The notes beneath the pieces were generated by a model. It had not been told where the DNA came from and searched no databases. It saw only the letters and a list, made by a program, of their open reading frames with translations. 47,188 nt of DNA, from NCBI GenBank assembly GCA_002691085.1, contig NZGX01000046.1, positions 2,364-49,551 on the forward strand, read 5' to 3'. Origin of the DNA: Rhodospirillaceae bacterium (lineage in GTDB: Bacteria; Pseudomonadota; Alphaproteobacteria; Rhodospirillales; Rhodospirillaceae). Position numbers and translations under genes: made by a program. This document shows, piece by piece, positions 18,057-27,466 of this stretch; positions within the stretch are counted from its first letter, which is position 1, and each line of letters begins with the position of its first letter.

Positions 18057-18640
18057 CTAAAGCTTTAGAGAAAAGAAAAATAGACTCAAGATTCTTAACG
18101 GGAAAAATGCTTATTGCGTCTCCTTCAATGTTAGACCAAAGATTTGATAAAAGTGTAATATACGTTTGTGAACATTCTTCAAATGGTGCAATGGGAATCA
18201 TAATTAACCAACCTATAAAAGAGATTCAGTTAACTCAGATATTTTCTCAAATGAATATAAAATCCATTGATAAAGAATTTAATAGAGACGTTTACTTTGG
18301 CGGCCCAGTAGAAACATCTAGAGGCTTTATTCTTCATTCTTCCGATTACCAGGTCCCTGAAACTATTCACCTTGATAATCAGGTTTCACTTAGCTCATCA
18401 ACAGAAATTCTTCAATCTATTGCAAAAGGGGTGGGGCCAGAAAACTATTTTATGGCTTTTGGCTATGCTGGATGGTCAAGCGGGCAACTAGACCAAGAAA
18501 TTAAAGAAAATTCTTGGCTTCACACGGAAGCAGATAATAGAATTCTCTGGCATTATGAAAACAAAGAAAAGTGGAACAAAGCCTTATATAAAATTGGAGT
18601 AAAACCGGGTTCATTTATAAATGAATCAGGAACAGCCTAA
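18053..18640 (+). CDS. yqgE: YqgE/AlgH family protein (DUF179)
   Basis: 195 aa. Family hallmarks are GKMLIASPSMLDQRFDKSVIYVCEHSSNGAMGIIINQP near the N-terminus, YFGGPVETSRGFILH in the middle and FGYAGWSSGQLDQEI near the C-terminus. The biochemical role of the family is not settled. Its ATG overlaps the rnhA stop (ATGA). It ends 5 bases from the convergent SDR gene. Confidence 0.93.
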   Translation: MTKALEKRKIDSRFLTGKMLIASPSMLDQRFDKSVIYVCEHSSNGAMGIIINQPIKEIQLTQIFSQMNIKSIDKEFNRDVYFGGPVETSRGFILHSSDYQVPETIHLDNQVSLSSSTEILQSIAKGVGPENYFMAFGYAGWSSGQLDQEIKENSWLHTEADNRILWHYENKEKWNKALYKIGVKPGSFINESGTA

Positions 18641-18645
18641 AGAGT

Positions 18646-19404
18646 TTACTGAGCCGACCACCCTCCATCAACCTTAATACTTGTTCCTGTTATCATATTT
18701 GAAGCTTTTGAGGCTAAAAATAAAACCGCCCAAGAGACATCATCAACAGATGCAAGAGTACCTTTTGGTATCCTATTCAATACACTATCCTTAAATTCAA
18801 CATCTTCAAAGAAAGGCCTAGTCATTTCTGTTTCTATAAATGTTGGACTAACTGAGTTTACTCTAATTTTTTTACCAGCTAATTCAATAGCTAGAGATTT
18901 AGTAAACCCTTCAATCGCATGCTTAGATGAACAATAAACTGTCCTATTTTTATCCCCAACATGCCCCATCTGAGAAGAAATATTTATTATTGTTCCTTCT
19001 AAATCTTGAAGAATTAACTTTTTTACAATCAATCTAGTTAAAAAATATACAGACTTTAGGTTTAAATTTATTATTTTGTCAAAAACATCCTCTGTAACCT
19101 CATTTATAGGCATGGGTAAGTTTGTTCCTGCATTGTTAACCAGAATATTTGGCGTAGGAAAATCACTCAAAAATTTTTCGTATTTATTGAAATTATTTAA
19201 ATCACATTCTATTGAGTATACCTTTTTTCCATAAGAAGTTAATTCCTTGTACTTTTTGTCTGAAACTCCAGTTCTTGAAATAATAATTATATCTGCACCA
19301 GAGTCAGCAAGTAAATTTGCACAAGCATAACCAATTCCTTTATTACCCCCTGTAATTAAAGCAGTTTGCCCAGATAAGTTCATAAGGTTAGGTCTATTAG
19401 TCAT
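18646..19404 (-). CDS. Short-chain dehydrogenase/reductase
   Basis: 252 aa classical SDR. The cofactor loop is TGGNKGIG (residues 18-25), NNAG lies at 90-93, and the catalytic site is S143/S144, Y157 and K161. The tail ending GTSIKVDGGWS is typical. It is the last gene of a three-gene run with the lambda-crystallin-like dehydrogenase and the HisD-like dehydrogenase, only 7 bases downstream of the former. In DHPS (dihydroxypropanesulfonate) utilisation clusters an SDR often accompanies the HisD-like HpsN, but a direct assignment is not justified here. Confidence 0.88.
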   Translation of the reverse strand: MTNRPNLMNLSGQTALITGGNKGIGYACANLLADSGADIIIISRTGVSDKKYKELTSYGKKVYSIECDLNNFNKYEKFLSDFPTPNILVNNAGTNLPMPINEVTEDVFDKIINLNLKSVYFLTRLIVKKLILQDLEGTIINISSQMGHVGDKNRTVYCSSKHAIEGFTKSLAIELAGKKIRVNSVSPTFIETEMTRPFFEDVEFKDSVLNRIPKGTLASVDDVSWAVLFLASKASNMITGTSIKVDGGWSAQ

Positions 19405-19411
19405 ACATTTA

Positions 19412-20347
19412 CTACCTCTTCATATGCTGTAATTTAAACTTTTTTATTTTCATTAGAAAATTATCCCTCCACCTTTGTTTATTCTTAAGCTTATTTTTTG
19501 GTAAAGCAGCCCTTCTCTCTCTTTCAACCTTTTGGATAATTTCCTGATCCCACTGAAGAGGTTTATCTCTTGATTTAGCAATCGAGAAATAAAGATCACC
19601 TAATCTGTTTGCATAATCTGATATTCCCTCTGGTGCATTAAGATCAATTGTCTCAAATGGCCCCATAAAACTCCACCTCATACCAAGCCCCTCAGAGATT
19701 GTCTTATCAATATCATCTAGAGATGCATAACCATCTCTATATAAAGCCCATGCCTCGTTAAGAAGTGCACCCTGCAACCTATTAAGAATAAACCCATCAA
19801 TCTCTTTATTTATTCTAATTGGTTTCTGTCCAACTTCATTCATAAGATTATAAGTAAAGTCAATTGACTCCTCAGAAGTCCATAAAGATGGAACAATCTC
19901 GACAAGAGGAATCAAATAGGGAGGGTTAACAGGATGAGCCACTATGAAACGATTTTTATAATACACATCCCTAGAAAAATTAGATGCAGTAATACCTGAT
20001 GAAGAACTTGCTATAACAATATCTGGAGTTACAATTTTATCCAAATGATTCATAAGCTCAGTCTTTAATTTTACCTCTTCAAAAATACTTTCTTGAACAT
20101 AAGAAACTCCCAGAACAGTTTCTTCTAAAGAGCTAGATACTTTTATTTTATCAATTATGTTACTACCTTCTTTAATAAGCCCATTAGACTCCAAGTCTAC
20201 CAGGCAATCTTCAACTGTCTTGATAAACGTTGACCTTTTACTCTTGTCTTCATCAAAAACATTAACTGAATATCCAGATCTAGCAAAAACAATTGCCCAT
20301 CCTGATCCTACAAAACCCGCACCAATTAATGCAACTTTAGAAAACAT
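19412..20347 (-). CDS. 3-hydroxyacyl-CoA dehydrogenase family, lambda-crystallin/L-gulonate 3-dehydrogenase-like
   Basis: 311 aa. The NAD-binding N-terminus is VALIGAGFVGSGWAIVFARSGY (residues 5-26). The segment VQESIFEEVKLKTEL, the SSSSGITAS loop and HPVNPPYLIPLVEIVP match the lambda-crystallin (CRYL1) branch of hydroxyacid dehydrogenases rather than fatty-acid FadB. The C-terminal domain has GMRWSFMGPFETIDLNAPEG. Characterised relatives oxidise L-gulonate or carnitine. It sits between the HisD-like gene (12 bases upstream) and the SDR, which suggests three successive oxidations of a small hydroxylated compound. Confidence 0.85.
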   Translation of the reverse strand: MFSKVALIGAGFVGSGWAIVFARSGYSVNVFDEDKSKRSTFIKTVEDCLVDLESNGLIKEGSNIIDKIKVSSSLEETVLGVSYVQESIFEEVKLKTELMNHLDKIVTPDIVIASSSSGITASNFSRDVYYKNRFIVAHPVNPPYLIPLVEIVPSLWTSEESIDFTYNLMNEVGQKPIRINKEIDGFILNRLQGALLNEAWALYRDGYASLDDIDKTISEGLGMRWSFMGPFETIDLNAPEGISDYANRLGDLYFSIAKSRDKPLQWDQEIIQKVERERRAALPKNKLKNKQRWRDNFLMKIKKFKLQHMKR

Positions 20348-20359
20348 AAGCTTAAAACC

Positions 20360-21646
20360 TCATCTATTGGAATAACGTTTTACTCTTAAATCACACTGTT
20401 TCTTATGACCAAAAAATTTTTCAATCTCACATAACCTTGAGCCATAAGAGCCAATTATTTTAGATGCCTCTTCAGTACACCTCTGGTAGGTACACGTTTT
20501 GATAAATTTACCAACCCAGAGACCGCCAGTAAATCTGGCAGACTTATTAGTTGGCAATGTGTGATTTGTTCCTATTACCTTATCTCCATATGCAACATTT
20601 GTTTCCTTACCTAAGAAAAGGGCACCATAATTTCTAAGGTTTTCTAACCACCAATCCAAATCATCTGCAAACACCTGAACGTGTTCTGAGGCTATACCGT
20701 TTGCGTGAGAAAGCATCTCATCATTATCACTACATAGGATTATTTCACCGTATTTAGACCATGCTTCTCCAGCAATTTCAGCTGTTTCTAAAATTTTAAG
20801 CTGCTTCTCAATTTCTAAAACTGTCTCGCTAATTACCCTTTGAGAGGTTGTTATAAGAATTGCAGGAGATGTAGGGCCGTGCTCTGCTTGCCCCAAGAGA
20901 TCAGTAGCTACCATCTCACCATCTGCGGTATCATCTGCAATGATTAATACCTCTGTTGGGCCAGCCAAAAGATCTATCCCTACCCTTCCATAAAGCTGCC
21001 TTTTTGCCTCAGCAACATAAGCATTGCCTGGTCCAACTATCATATCAACTTTCTGTATCTCTTTAGTGCCTAGCGCCATACCTGCGATAGCCTGAACACC
21101 GCCTATGAGGTATATCTCATCAACACCAGCAAAATGCATTGCTGCAATAGTGGCTGGATGGGGGTCTAGTCCATCTTGAGGGGGCGTTGAAGCGATAACT
21201 CTTCTACATCCAGCAACACGAGCTGTAATTATACTCATGTGAGCTGAAGCAACCATTGGATATCTCCCACCTGGTACATAACAACCGACGCTATCAATGG
21301 GTATATTTTTATGACCTAAAACAACCCCAGGAAAGGTCTCGACTTCAGTATCAGATATGCTCTTCATTTGAATTTCAGCAAAATTTCTAATCTGATCTTG
21401 AGCAAACTTAATATCTTTAAGAGTCTGCTCCTGGAGGCTATCAACACATTTAGCTATATCACTATCAGACATTCTAAAACTTGTACCTGTAAAATTATCA
21501 AATTTTTTTGCATACTTAATTAAAGCATGGTCTCCATTATTAGAGATATCATCTATAATGCCTGCAACTGTTTGGATTACATCCACTAAATTATTTGAAC
21601 TAGTACTATTATTTATATCATTTGCTCTTTTTATATATTCAACCAT
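20360..21646 (-). CDS. HisD-family dehydrogenase, HpsN-like (possible sulfopropanediol 3-dehydrogenase)
   Basis: 428 aa. The histidinol-dehydrogenase fold is clear (CYVPGGRYPM, IVGPGNAYVAEAKRQLYG, DLLAGPTEVLIIAD). Zinc and catalytic positions are kept: Q and H in GQAEHGP, E-H in ASEHVQ, D in GDKVIGTNH, and H in FFGHKKQ. The active-site surroundings differ from biosynthetic HisD: NHTLPT instead of NHVLPT, TGGLWVGKFIKTCTYQ, and a C-terminal GHKKQCDLR instead of the AHxxAVxxR type. These features match the HpsN-like group, whose characterised member oxidises dihydroxypropanesulfonate. There are no his genes nearby and the partners are catabolic-type dehydrogenases, so a catabolic role is favoured. 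Confidence 0.8.
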   Translation of the reverse strand: MVEYIKRANDINNSTSSNNLVDVIQTVAGIIDDISNNGDHALIKYAKKFDNFTGTSFRMSDSDIAKCVDSLQEQTLKDIKFAQDQIRNFAEIQMKSISDTEVETFPGVVLGHKNIPIDSVGCYVPGGRYPMVASAHMSIITARVAGCRRVIASTPPQDGLDPHPATIAAMHFAGVDEIYLIGGVQAIAGMALGTKEIQKVDMIVGPGNAYVAEAKRQLYGRVGIDLLAGPTEVLIIADDTADGEMVATDLLGQAEHGPTSPAILITTSQRVISETVLEIEKQLKILETAEIAGEAWSKYGEIILCSDNDEMLSHANGIASEHVQVFADDLDWWLENLRNYGALFLGKETNVAYGDKVIGTNHTLPTNKSARFTGGLWVGKFIKTCTYQRCTEEASKIIGSYGSRLCEIEKFFGHKKQCDLRVKRYSNR

Positions 21647-21692
21647 ACTGCCTCTGAATTATGATTTATAATTAACTTATTTTTATAAAATA

Positions 21693-22952
21693 TTAACAGA
21701 AAATAGAATCAGCTATTTCAGAATAACCGGGAATATTACCAGAATCACCAACCACAGAAAGTGTAGGCTTTGAAGAAAAGACTTTTTGCGAAGCTCGCTC
21801 AATACTTTTTATACAAACATCATCTATCTTTGATAAGATTTCTTTATTTTCTAATAATTTTCCAAATAAAAGTACTTGCCTTGCATAATGAATACATCGC
21901 CCATCCACACTCTCTAGACTCATTAATAAAGAAGACTTTAATTGCGCCTTTGCCCTCTTAATTTCTTCTAATTTTAAATTAGAGGAAATAGCGCTAATTT
22001 CTTTACACAAAATTTTGATTAATTGATTAGAATTATCAGGAGTAGTCCCAGCATAAACTGATAAGAGTGATGAGTTGTCTTGTGCTGAAACTGAAGAGAA
22101 AACAGAGTAAGCTAGAGCATGCCTCTCTCTTACCTCCTGAAAAAGACGAGATGACATTCCCTCTCCAAGAATTACTGACAGTGCTGCTAAAGAATAAAAA
22201 TCTGGGTGATGAACATTATAGCCATTAAAACCCAGAGCTATTTGTAACTGTTCAATTTTTTTTGAAACTCTATTATTGCCTCCTATATATTCAACTGGGG
22301 CAACTTCAACACTTTTTCCTAATTTAGTTTCATGAAAGTATGACTCAAGCAGGTCAATAAAATCATCTTTTTCAAAGTTTCCTGAACAAGAAATAATAGT
22401 ATTAGAAGAAACATAAAATATTTCTAAATATTTCTTAAGGTCATGAACTTTAATTGACCTAACAGAATCTAAAGTTCCAAGAATAGGGTATCCTATCGCT
22501 TGGTTTGGGTAAGCAGTTGATTGAAGGTAATCGTAAACTATATCTTCTGGCGTATCAAATGATTGATGAATTTCTTGAATGACTACTTCTTTTTCCTTTA
22601 AAAACTCTGACTCATCTAATTGAGGGTTAAGAAAAATATCTGAAAGTATATCCACCGAAAGCCTTATGTCTCTTTTTAAAACCTTTGCATAAAAAGCGGT
22701 ATGGTCTCGACTAGTGTAAGCATTCAAATGGCCACCAATATCATCCATTTCCATTGCAATTTGATAAGCATTCCTATTTCTAGTACCCTTAAAGACCATA
22801 TGCTCTAATAAATGGGAGATACCATTTAGTTCTAGAGACTCATTTCGTGAACCAGAACCAATACAAACTGCCAATGCAACTGTATCTACTGCCTTATTAA
22901 TATCAGTTACTACTCTTAGTCCATTTGATAATACTGTCATTTCAGCAGACAT
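21693..22952 (-). CDS. M16-family zinc metallopeptidase (processing-peptidase-like)
   Basis: 419 aa. The inverted zinc motif H47-L-L-E50-H51 is followed by a downstream Glu in the EKEVVIQEI region, and the second M16 domain covers the C-terminal half. It resembles the beta subunit of mitochondrial processing peptidase, a family with a single gene next to thrC in many alphaproteobacteria. It probably cleaves signal or transit-like peptides or small proteins. It starts 14 bases after the thrC stop. Confidence 0.92.
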   Translation of the reverse strand: MSAEMTVLSNGLRVVTDINKAVDTVALAVCIGSGSRNESLELNGISHLLEHMVFKGTRNRNAYQIAMEMDDIGGHLNAYTSRDHTAFYAKVLKRDIRLSVDILSDIFLNPQLDESEFLKEKEVVIQEIHQSFDTPEDIVYDYLQSTAYPNQAIGYPILGTLDSVRSIKVHDLKKYLEIFYVSSNTIISCSGNFEKDDFIDLLESYFHETKLGKSVEVAPVEYIGGNNRVSKKIEQLQIALGFNGYNVHHPDFYSLAALSVILGEGMSSRLFQEVRERHALAYSVFSSVSAQDNSSLLSVYAGTTPDNSNQLIKILCKEISAISSNLKLEEIKRAKAQLKSSLLMSLESVDGRCIHYARQVLLFGKLLENKEILSKIDDVCIKSIERASQKVFSSKPTLSVVGDSGNIPGYSEIADSIFC

Positions 22953-22966
22953 ATTAATCTCTTTTT

Positions 22967-24361
22967 TTATAGACTAGCATTTGAATAAATATAGTCTTTT
23001 ACTAAATCTAGATTATTTGGAAGAACATTATAATCTTCCTTTAAATTATATAAATCTTTTATAGAGTCTGGCAAAGAAGGGCTTCTTCCAACGGCAGACT
23101 TAACTGCATCTGGAAATTTTGATGGATGTGCTGTCGAAAGTACTACTAATGGATCATCTAACATATTGGGGAAATTATCTATCGCACCCAATCCAACTGC
23201 AGTATGGGGATCTAAAATATATTGCGACTCATCGAAAGTTCTTTTCATGATAGATTTAGTTTCCTCGTCATCCAATTTATAAGCCTCAAAATTTGATTTT
23301 ATTTTTTTAAATATTTCAGGGTCAACTGTGAAACATTTTTTTTCGGAAAAATCTCTCATCAAGTTATTAATCTTAAGATGGTCACCTTTATAAACATCAT
23401 AAAGTAAACGCTCAAAATTAGATGAAACTTGAATATCCATTGCGGGACTAATTGTTGGAACTACATCTTTAATTATCATTGAACGATTAGAAAAAAACCT
23501 AGTTAATATATCATTATTATTTGATCCAATATAAAACTTACTTATAGGAAGACCTATTTTTTTTGAACAATATCCTGCAAACACATTACCAAAGTTTCCT
23601 GTTGGAACAGAAAAAGATACACTCTTATTTAGAGCCCCGATAGATAATACTGCATAGAAATAATATACAATTTGGAAAAGAATTCTTGCCCAGTTAATTG
23701 AATTAACAGCAGACAGATTAAGCTTTTCTCTAAAACTTTCATCTTTAAACATTAATTTAACCAGAGATTGACAGTCATCAAAAGTACCCTTTATGGCAAT
23801 ATTAAAAACATTGGGAGAATTAACTGTTGTCATCTGTCTTCTTTGAACTTCAGAAACACGGCCCTCGGGATGAAGAATAAAAATATTCATACCGGACCTA
23901 TTTGCACATGAGGAAATTGCTGCTGAACCAGTATCTCCCGAAGTAGCTCCTACAATATTTATATTTCTATTATTTTTTGATAATATATTTTCGAAAATGC
24001 TACCTATAACCTGAAGTGCATAATCTTTAAAGGATAGGGTAGGCCCATGGTATAGCTCCATAATCCAGATATTTTCTTTTAGCTGTCTGATAGGAGCAAC
24101 TTTTGAGTGATTAAAAGATTTATATGTTTCAATAATGATTTCTTGTAAGTTATTTTGAATTATTGAACCTTGAATAAATGGATAGATAATCTTTGTTGCT
24201 AATTCCCCATATGATAAACCCTTCATTTTTCGTATCTCTGAATCAGAAAAATAAGGCCATTCATTAGGGATATATAACCCACCATCATTTGCAAGGCCCG
24301 TCAATAAAACATCATCAAAGCCTAAATGCGGAGCGGATCCTCTTGTTGAACAATATTTCAA
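22967..24361 (-). CDS. thrC: Threonine synthase
   Basis: 464 aa, the long proteobacterial form. The PLP lysine is K112 in PTLSFKDYALQ. The N-terminus (MKYCSTRG) and the phosphate-binding GATSGDTGSAA are typical. It converts O-phospho-L-homoserine to threonine. The pairing with the M16 peptidase gene downstream is an alphaproteobacterial signature. Confidence 0.97.
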   Translation of the reverse strand: MKYCSTRGSAPHLGFDDVLLTGLANDGGLYIPNEWPYFSDSEIRKMKGLSYGELATKIIYPFIQGSIIQNNLQEIIIETYKSFNHSKVAPIRQLKENIWIMELYHGPTLSFKDYALQVIGSIFENILSKNNRNINIVGATSGDTGSAAISSCANRSGMNIFILHPEGRVSEVQRRQMTTVNSPNVFNIAIKGTFDDCQSLVKLMFKDESFREKLNLSAVNSINWARILFQIVYYFYAVLSIGALNKSVSFSVPTGNFGNVFAGYCSKKIGLPISKFYIGSNNNDILTRFFSNRSMIIKDVVPTISPAMDIQVSSNFERLLYDVYKGDHLKINNLMRDFSEKKCFTVDPEIFKKIKSNFEAYKLDDEETKSIMKRTFDESQYILDPHTAVGLGAIDNFPNMLDDPLVVLSTAHPSKFPDAVKSAVGRSPSLPDSIKDLYNLKEDYNVLPNNLDLVKDYIYSNASL

Positions 24362-24433
24362 AAAAAACTCCTAGAAAATACCGAGATAAAATCTTTTATT
24401 AATAAAAAATATAACTTTATATTTAATCTTTAC

Positions 24434-25456
24434 CTATTTACAATACCTATTAAAAAAATCAACGTATGCTGAGACTATATTATCTTCTGAAAAGGTATTA
24501 TTCGCCTCCTCCCAACCATTCTCAACTATTTTCGTCTCTAATTCTTCTGAATTATTCAATGAGATAATTGAAGAAGCTATCGCATCTGCATCATCTTTAG
24601 GAACCAATATTCCATTTCTATTGTCTCCAATTAAAAAACCTGGCCCTTCAGTTTTAGTTGAAATCACAGGTGTTTTTGAGACCCAGCAATTGAGAACAAC
24701 GTTACCAAAAGGCTCTTCATGGGAAGTAATAAGACATACATCCGCAAGATTCAATAATGCATCCCTATCTTTACGCCACCCCAGAAAACGAACTCTCTTT
24801 TCTAAGTTGAGTTCCCTTGATAAAGAATTAAGCGATGGTTCTAGTGATCCCTCTCCAGCAATTAATAAAAAGGAATGAGGTATCTTTGAAACTGCACGAA
24901 TTGCCAAATCAATTCCCTTTCTTTCCTCTAACCTTGAAAGAACTAAAACGATTATAGAATCATTAGGAATATCAAAATCTTTCCTATTAAGAGGTGTAAA
25001 AGTATTAATAGGTGAAAAATTTGGGATATAGTGAACTTTATCAGATGGCCAGCCACTTTTAATACAATAATCAACTAGATGCGTTGTATTGCAGATAAGA
25101 CGGTCACAATGCCTAAAGTTTTTTAAATTATAGTATCCTCCCAACCTACCAATCTTAAGGCATGAATGATAGGGAATATAACTTGCACCCCTGCTCATCC
25201 AGCCCAAAATTATATCTGGATTAGTTTTATTAATTATTCTATTGACTTTTGTTCTAGATAAAATATCCCATATTTTACCTAGTCGTAATGTAGATACAGC
25301 ACAGCCTAGATTCATAAATAGACTTACCCTCTCTTCATAAGGCCGGGTTATTATATGCTGTTCAATCCCCCTCCTGCTTAAAGAGCTTACGAGATCCTCA
25401 CAAAACTTTTCCGCACCTCCATGTGGGTTACCACCAATTATGTGAATTAATTTCAT
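24434..25456 (-). CDS. Glycosyltransferase family 4
   Basis: 340 aa. The N-terminus IHIIGGNPHGGAEKFCEDLV is a GT-B acceptor-domain start. The donor domain shows VLSRLEERKGIDLAIRA, LLIAGEG, RVRFLGW and the E-x7-E motif region SHEEPFGNVVLNCWVSKTPVISTKTEGP. The retaining GT4 family builds LPS, capsule or glycolipids; donor and acceptor are unknown. It is divergent from the lipid A acyltransferase-like gene, which suggests an envelope locus. Confidence 0.88.
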   Translation of the reverse strand: MKLIHIIGGNPHGGAEKFCEDLVSSLSRRGIEQHIITRPYEERVSLFMNLGCAVSTLRLGKIWDILSRTKVNRIINKTNPDIILGWMSRGASYIPYHSCLKIGRLGGYYNLKNFRHCDRLICNTTHLVDYCIKSGWPSDKVHYIPNFSPINTFTPLNRKDFDIPNDSIIVLVLSRLEERKGIDLAIRAVSKIPHSFLLIAGEGSLEPSLNSLSRELNLEKRVRFLGWRKDRDALLNLADVCLITSHEEPFGNVVLNCWVSKTPVISTKTEGPGFLIGDNRNGILVPKDDADAIASSIISLNNSEELETKIVENGWEEANNTFSEDNIVSAYVDFFNRYCK

Positions 25457-25550
25457 TAATTAATCTCATATTATCTAAAAAAAATGTATCCTATACTAAT
25501 TAGCTGATGATACACTAGTAAATTAAATATAACTTTTATTCTATATTCTT

Positions 25551-26444
25551 ATGACAATAATAAGTATGAAAAAAAATATTCTATATTTTTTTCAAGCACA
25601 AATCACTTATGCTTTCCTATTTATGTTTAGCTTACTACCAATAAATCTAACATCTTATCTTGGTGGTATAATAGGAAGAGCTGTCGGGCCTTTATCCAAA
25701 GCTCATAAAATTGCACAAAATAATTTAATCATTGCCTTCCCTGAAATGTCGCCTAGAGAGCATAAAAAAATTCTTGCTGATTCGTGGGATAATTTTGGTC
25801 GAGTTATGACAGAATATGCCCACTTGAAAAAATTATCTCAGGAACAAGAAAAAGATAGGATACAAATTGAAGGACTTGAAAACCTTCAATACCTTAGCGC
25901 AAATAAAGAACCGTTTATTATTTTCTTTGGGCATCTTGGAAACTGGGAAATAAATGGCTTGTCCTCAATGCTAACAAATAAAACCTCATCCATTGTATAC
26001 CGCCCCCCCAATAACCACTTTATTGCACAAAAACTTTTACAGATAAGAAACCTTGACCAAGAAACACTAATACCAAAAGGAAATGAAGGGGCAATTAAAG
26101 CAATAAAAAGAATTAAAGAAAATGGTATTTTGTTGATGGCAATAGATCAAAAAATGAATAACGGCTTACCAATTAATTTTTTTGGGAAAGAAGCCATGAC
26201 AGGAGATGCAATAGCAAGAATTGCCCTGCGTTATAAATGCCCTATCTTACCACTTCGGTCTCAAAGGTTAAATGGCTGTAACTTTAAACTAACTTTTGAA
26301 CAGCCGTGGCTCTATGATACTTACAAAAAGGATAACCCTGAGAATATTCTTTTAAAAATTAATAAAACCCTTGAGCGCTGGATTAAAGATGAGCCAAATC
26401 AATGGCTATGGTTTCACAATCGCTGGCCTAAAATAAATATTTAG
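25551..26444 (+). CDS. Lipid A biosynthesis acyltransferase (LpxL/HtrB-like)
   Basis: 297 aa. One N-terminal membrane anchor is followed by the LPLAT domain with catalytic H128-x4-E133 (GHLGNWE). Further family marks are VYRPPNN and AIDQKMNNGLPINFFG. It adds a secondary acyl chain to lipid A at the inner membrane. An alternative start is the ATG at residue 6 (25566). One base separates its stop from the methyltransferase start, so the two are co-transcribed. Confidence 0.9.
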   Translation: MTIISMKKNILYFFQAQITYAFLFMFSLLPINLTSYLGGIIGRAVGPLSKAHKIAQNNLIIAFPEMSPREHKKILADSWDNFGRVMTEYAHLKKLSQEQEKDRIQIEGLENLQYLSANKEPFIIFFGHLGNWEINGLSSMLTNKTSSIVYRPPNNHFIAQKLLQIRNLDQETLIPKGNEGAIKAIKRIKENGILLMAIDQKMNNGLPINFFGKEAMTGDAIARIALRYKCPILPLRSQRLNGCNFKLTFEQPWLYDTYKKDNPENILLKINKTLERWIKDEPNQWLWFHNRWPKINI

Positions 26445-26445
26445 T

Positions 26446-27426
26446 ATGGAAGATCACTTCAATGAAAGATTATCTAACCCTTGTCCATTATGCGGTAGTA
26501 ATACCCTCAAGACAGTAAGTAATCTTGATAGAAAAGGAACCTTTTTGAGGACAGATATCTGCCTTTGCTGTGGTCATGTTTTTTCAAATCCACCACCAAC
26601 AGCTAGAGAGTTAGACTTATTCTATAATAAAAATTATCGTAAAGCCTATAAGGGCACTTCACATCCAAGGAAGAAGCATATTATACGGTCCGGGCAAAGA
26701 GCCATAGAAAGATATAACCAAATAAAACCATTCCTAAGAAATAACAGTAAGGTACTAGAAATAGGTTCAGGCTCAGGTGAATTTTTGTTTTTACTTAAAG
26801 AAAAAGGACATATTGTAAAAGGAATTGAACCAAATAGAGGCTTTGCAGAGTTTTCTAAGACAAATTATAATATTGATATTTTAATAAATAAATTTGAAAA
26901 CTTTTCTACAAATAGCACCAAATGGGATTTCATTTTTCTGTATCATGTCCTAGAGCACCTTTTGGACCCAATAGAATCACTGAAACACATATCAAAATTA
27001 CTTCATCAAAATGCTTTTCTAAATTTAGAAGTTCCAAATGTAGAATCTAAATACCATTCCCCAAAAAGACTTTTTCATTTTGCACACCTTCATAATTTTT
27101 CTTTAGATGGACTAATCTTTACTCTTAGCCAAGCTAATCTTGAGGCTATTGAAATAAAAAAGATGCCTAACACAGGACATATTAATGCAATATGTAAAGC
27201 AAAAAATTTAGAAGCTAAAAAACCTACAGTTATTGTGGCAAATAGAATTAACATGCACTTATTAAGCTATAATTCTTTAACTGATATACTTTCTCTTAGA
27301 CCCTATCGTCGTTTCTTTGATAATTTAAAAAGACCCTTTAGAGAATACTTAAAATTGATATTAATTGGTTATTCAAAAACACCTTCATCATTACTAAAAA
27401 CTTTATTCAAAAAAAACAATCTATAG
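26446..27426 (+). CDS. Class I SAM methyltransferase with N-terminal zinc ribbon
   Basis: 326 aa. A zinc-ribbon-like module (C13-x2-C16 and C39-x2-C42) precedes a SAM-binding domain (VLEIGSGSGEF, residues 103-113; FLYHVLEHLLDP later). This layout is typical of methyltransferases found in sugar and cell-surface glycan gene sets. It starts right after the acyltransferase gene. The substrate is unknown; an envelope glycan or lipid is likely from context. Confidence 0.85.
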   Translation: MEDHFNERLSNPCPLCGSNTLKTVSNLDRKGTFLRTDICLCCGHVFSNPPPTARELDLFYNKNYRKAYKGTSHPRKKHIIRSGQRAIERYNQIKPFLRNNSKVLEIGSGSGEFLFLLKEKGHIVKGIEPNRGFAEFSKTNYNIDILINKFENFSTNSTKWDFIFLYHVLEHLLDPIESLKHISKLLHQNAFLNLEVPNVESKYHSPKRLFHFAHLHNFSLDGLIFTLSQANLEAIEIKKMPNTGHINAICKAKNLEAKKPTVIVANRINMHLLSYNSLTDILSLRPYRRFFDNLKRPFREYLKLILIGYSKTPSSLLKTLFKKNNL

Positions 27427-27448
27427 CTTAGTATTGATTTTCTCACAA

Positions 27449-27466
27449 ATAAATTTAAAAATTTAT
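27449..27466. terminator. AT-only palindrome between convergent genes
   Basis: An 8-bp perfect inverted repeat (ATAAATTT and AAATTTAT, 2-base loop) lies between the methyltransferase and ferredoxin gene ends. It has no GC and is weak as an intrinsic terminator. It is the only hairpin found between these convergent genes. Confidence 0.25.

Noticed and set aside
20360..21646. Biosynthetic histidinol dehydrogenase hisD
   Set aside because: Zinc and catalytic residues fit, but the NHTLPT and C-terminal GHKKQCDLR motifs differ from true HisD, and no his genes are nearby. I kept a broader HisD-family call.
25457..25550. Short inverted repeat (GTATC...GATAC) between the divergent glycosyltransferase and acyltransferase genes
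   Set aside because: Only five or six bases match in a very AT-rich spacer, which is within what chance would give.
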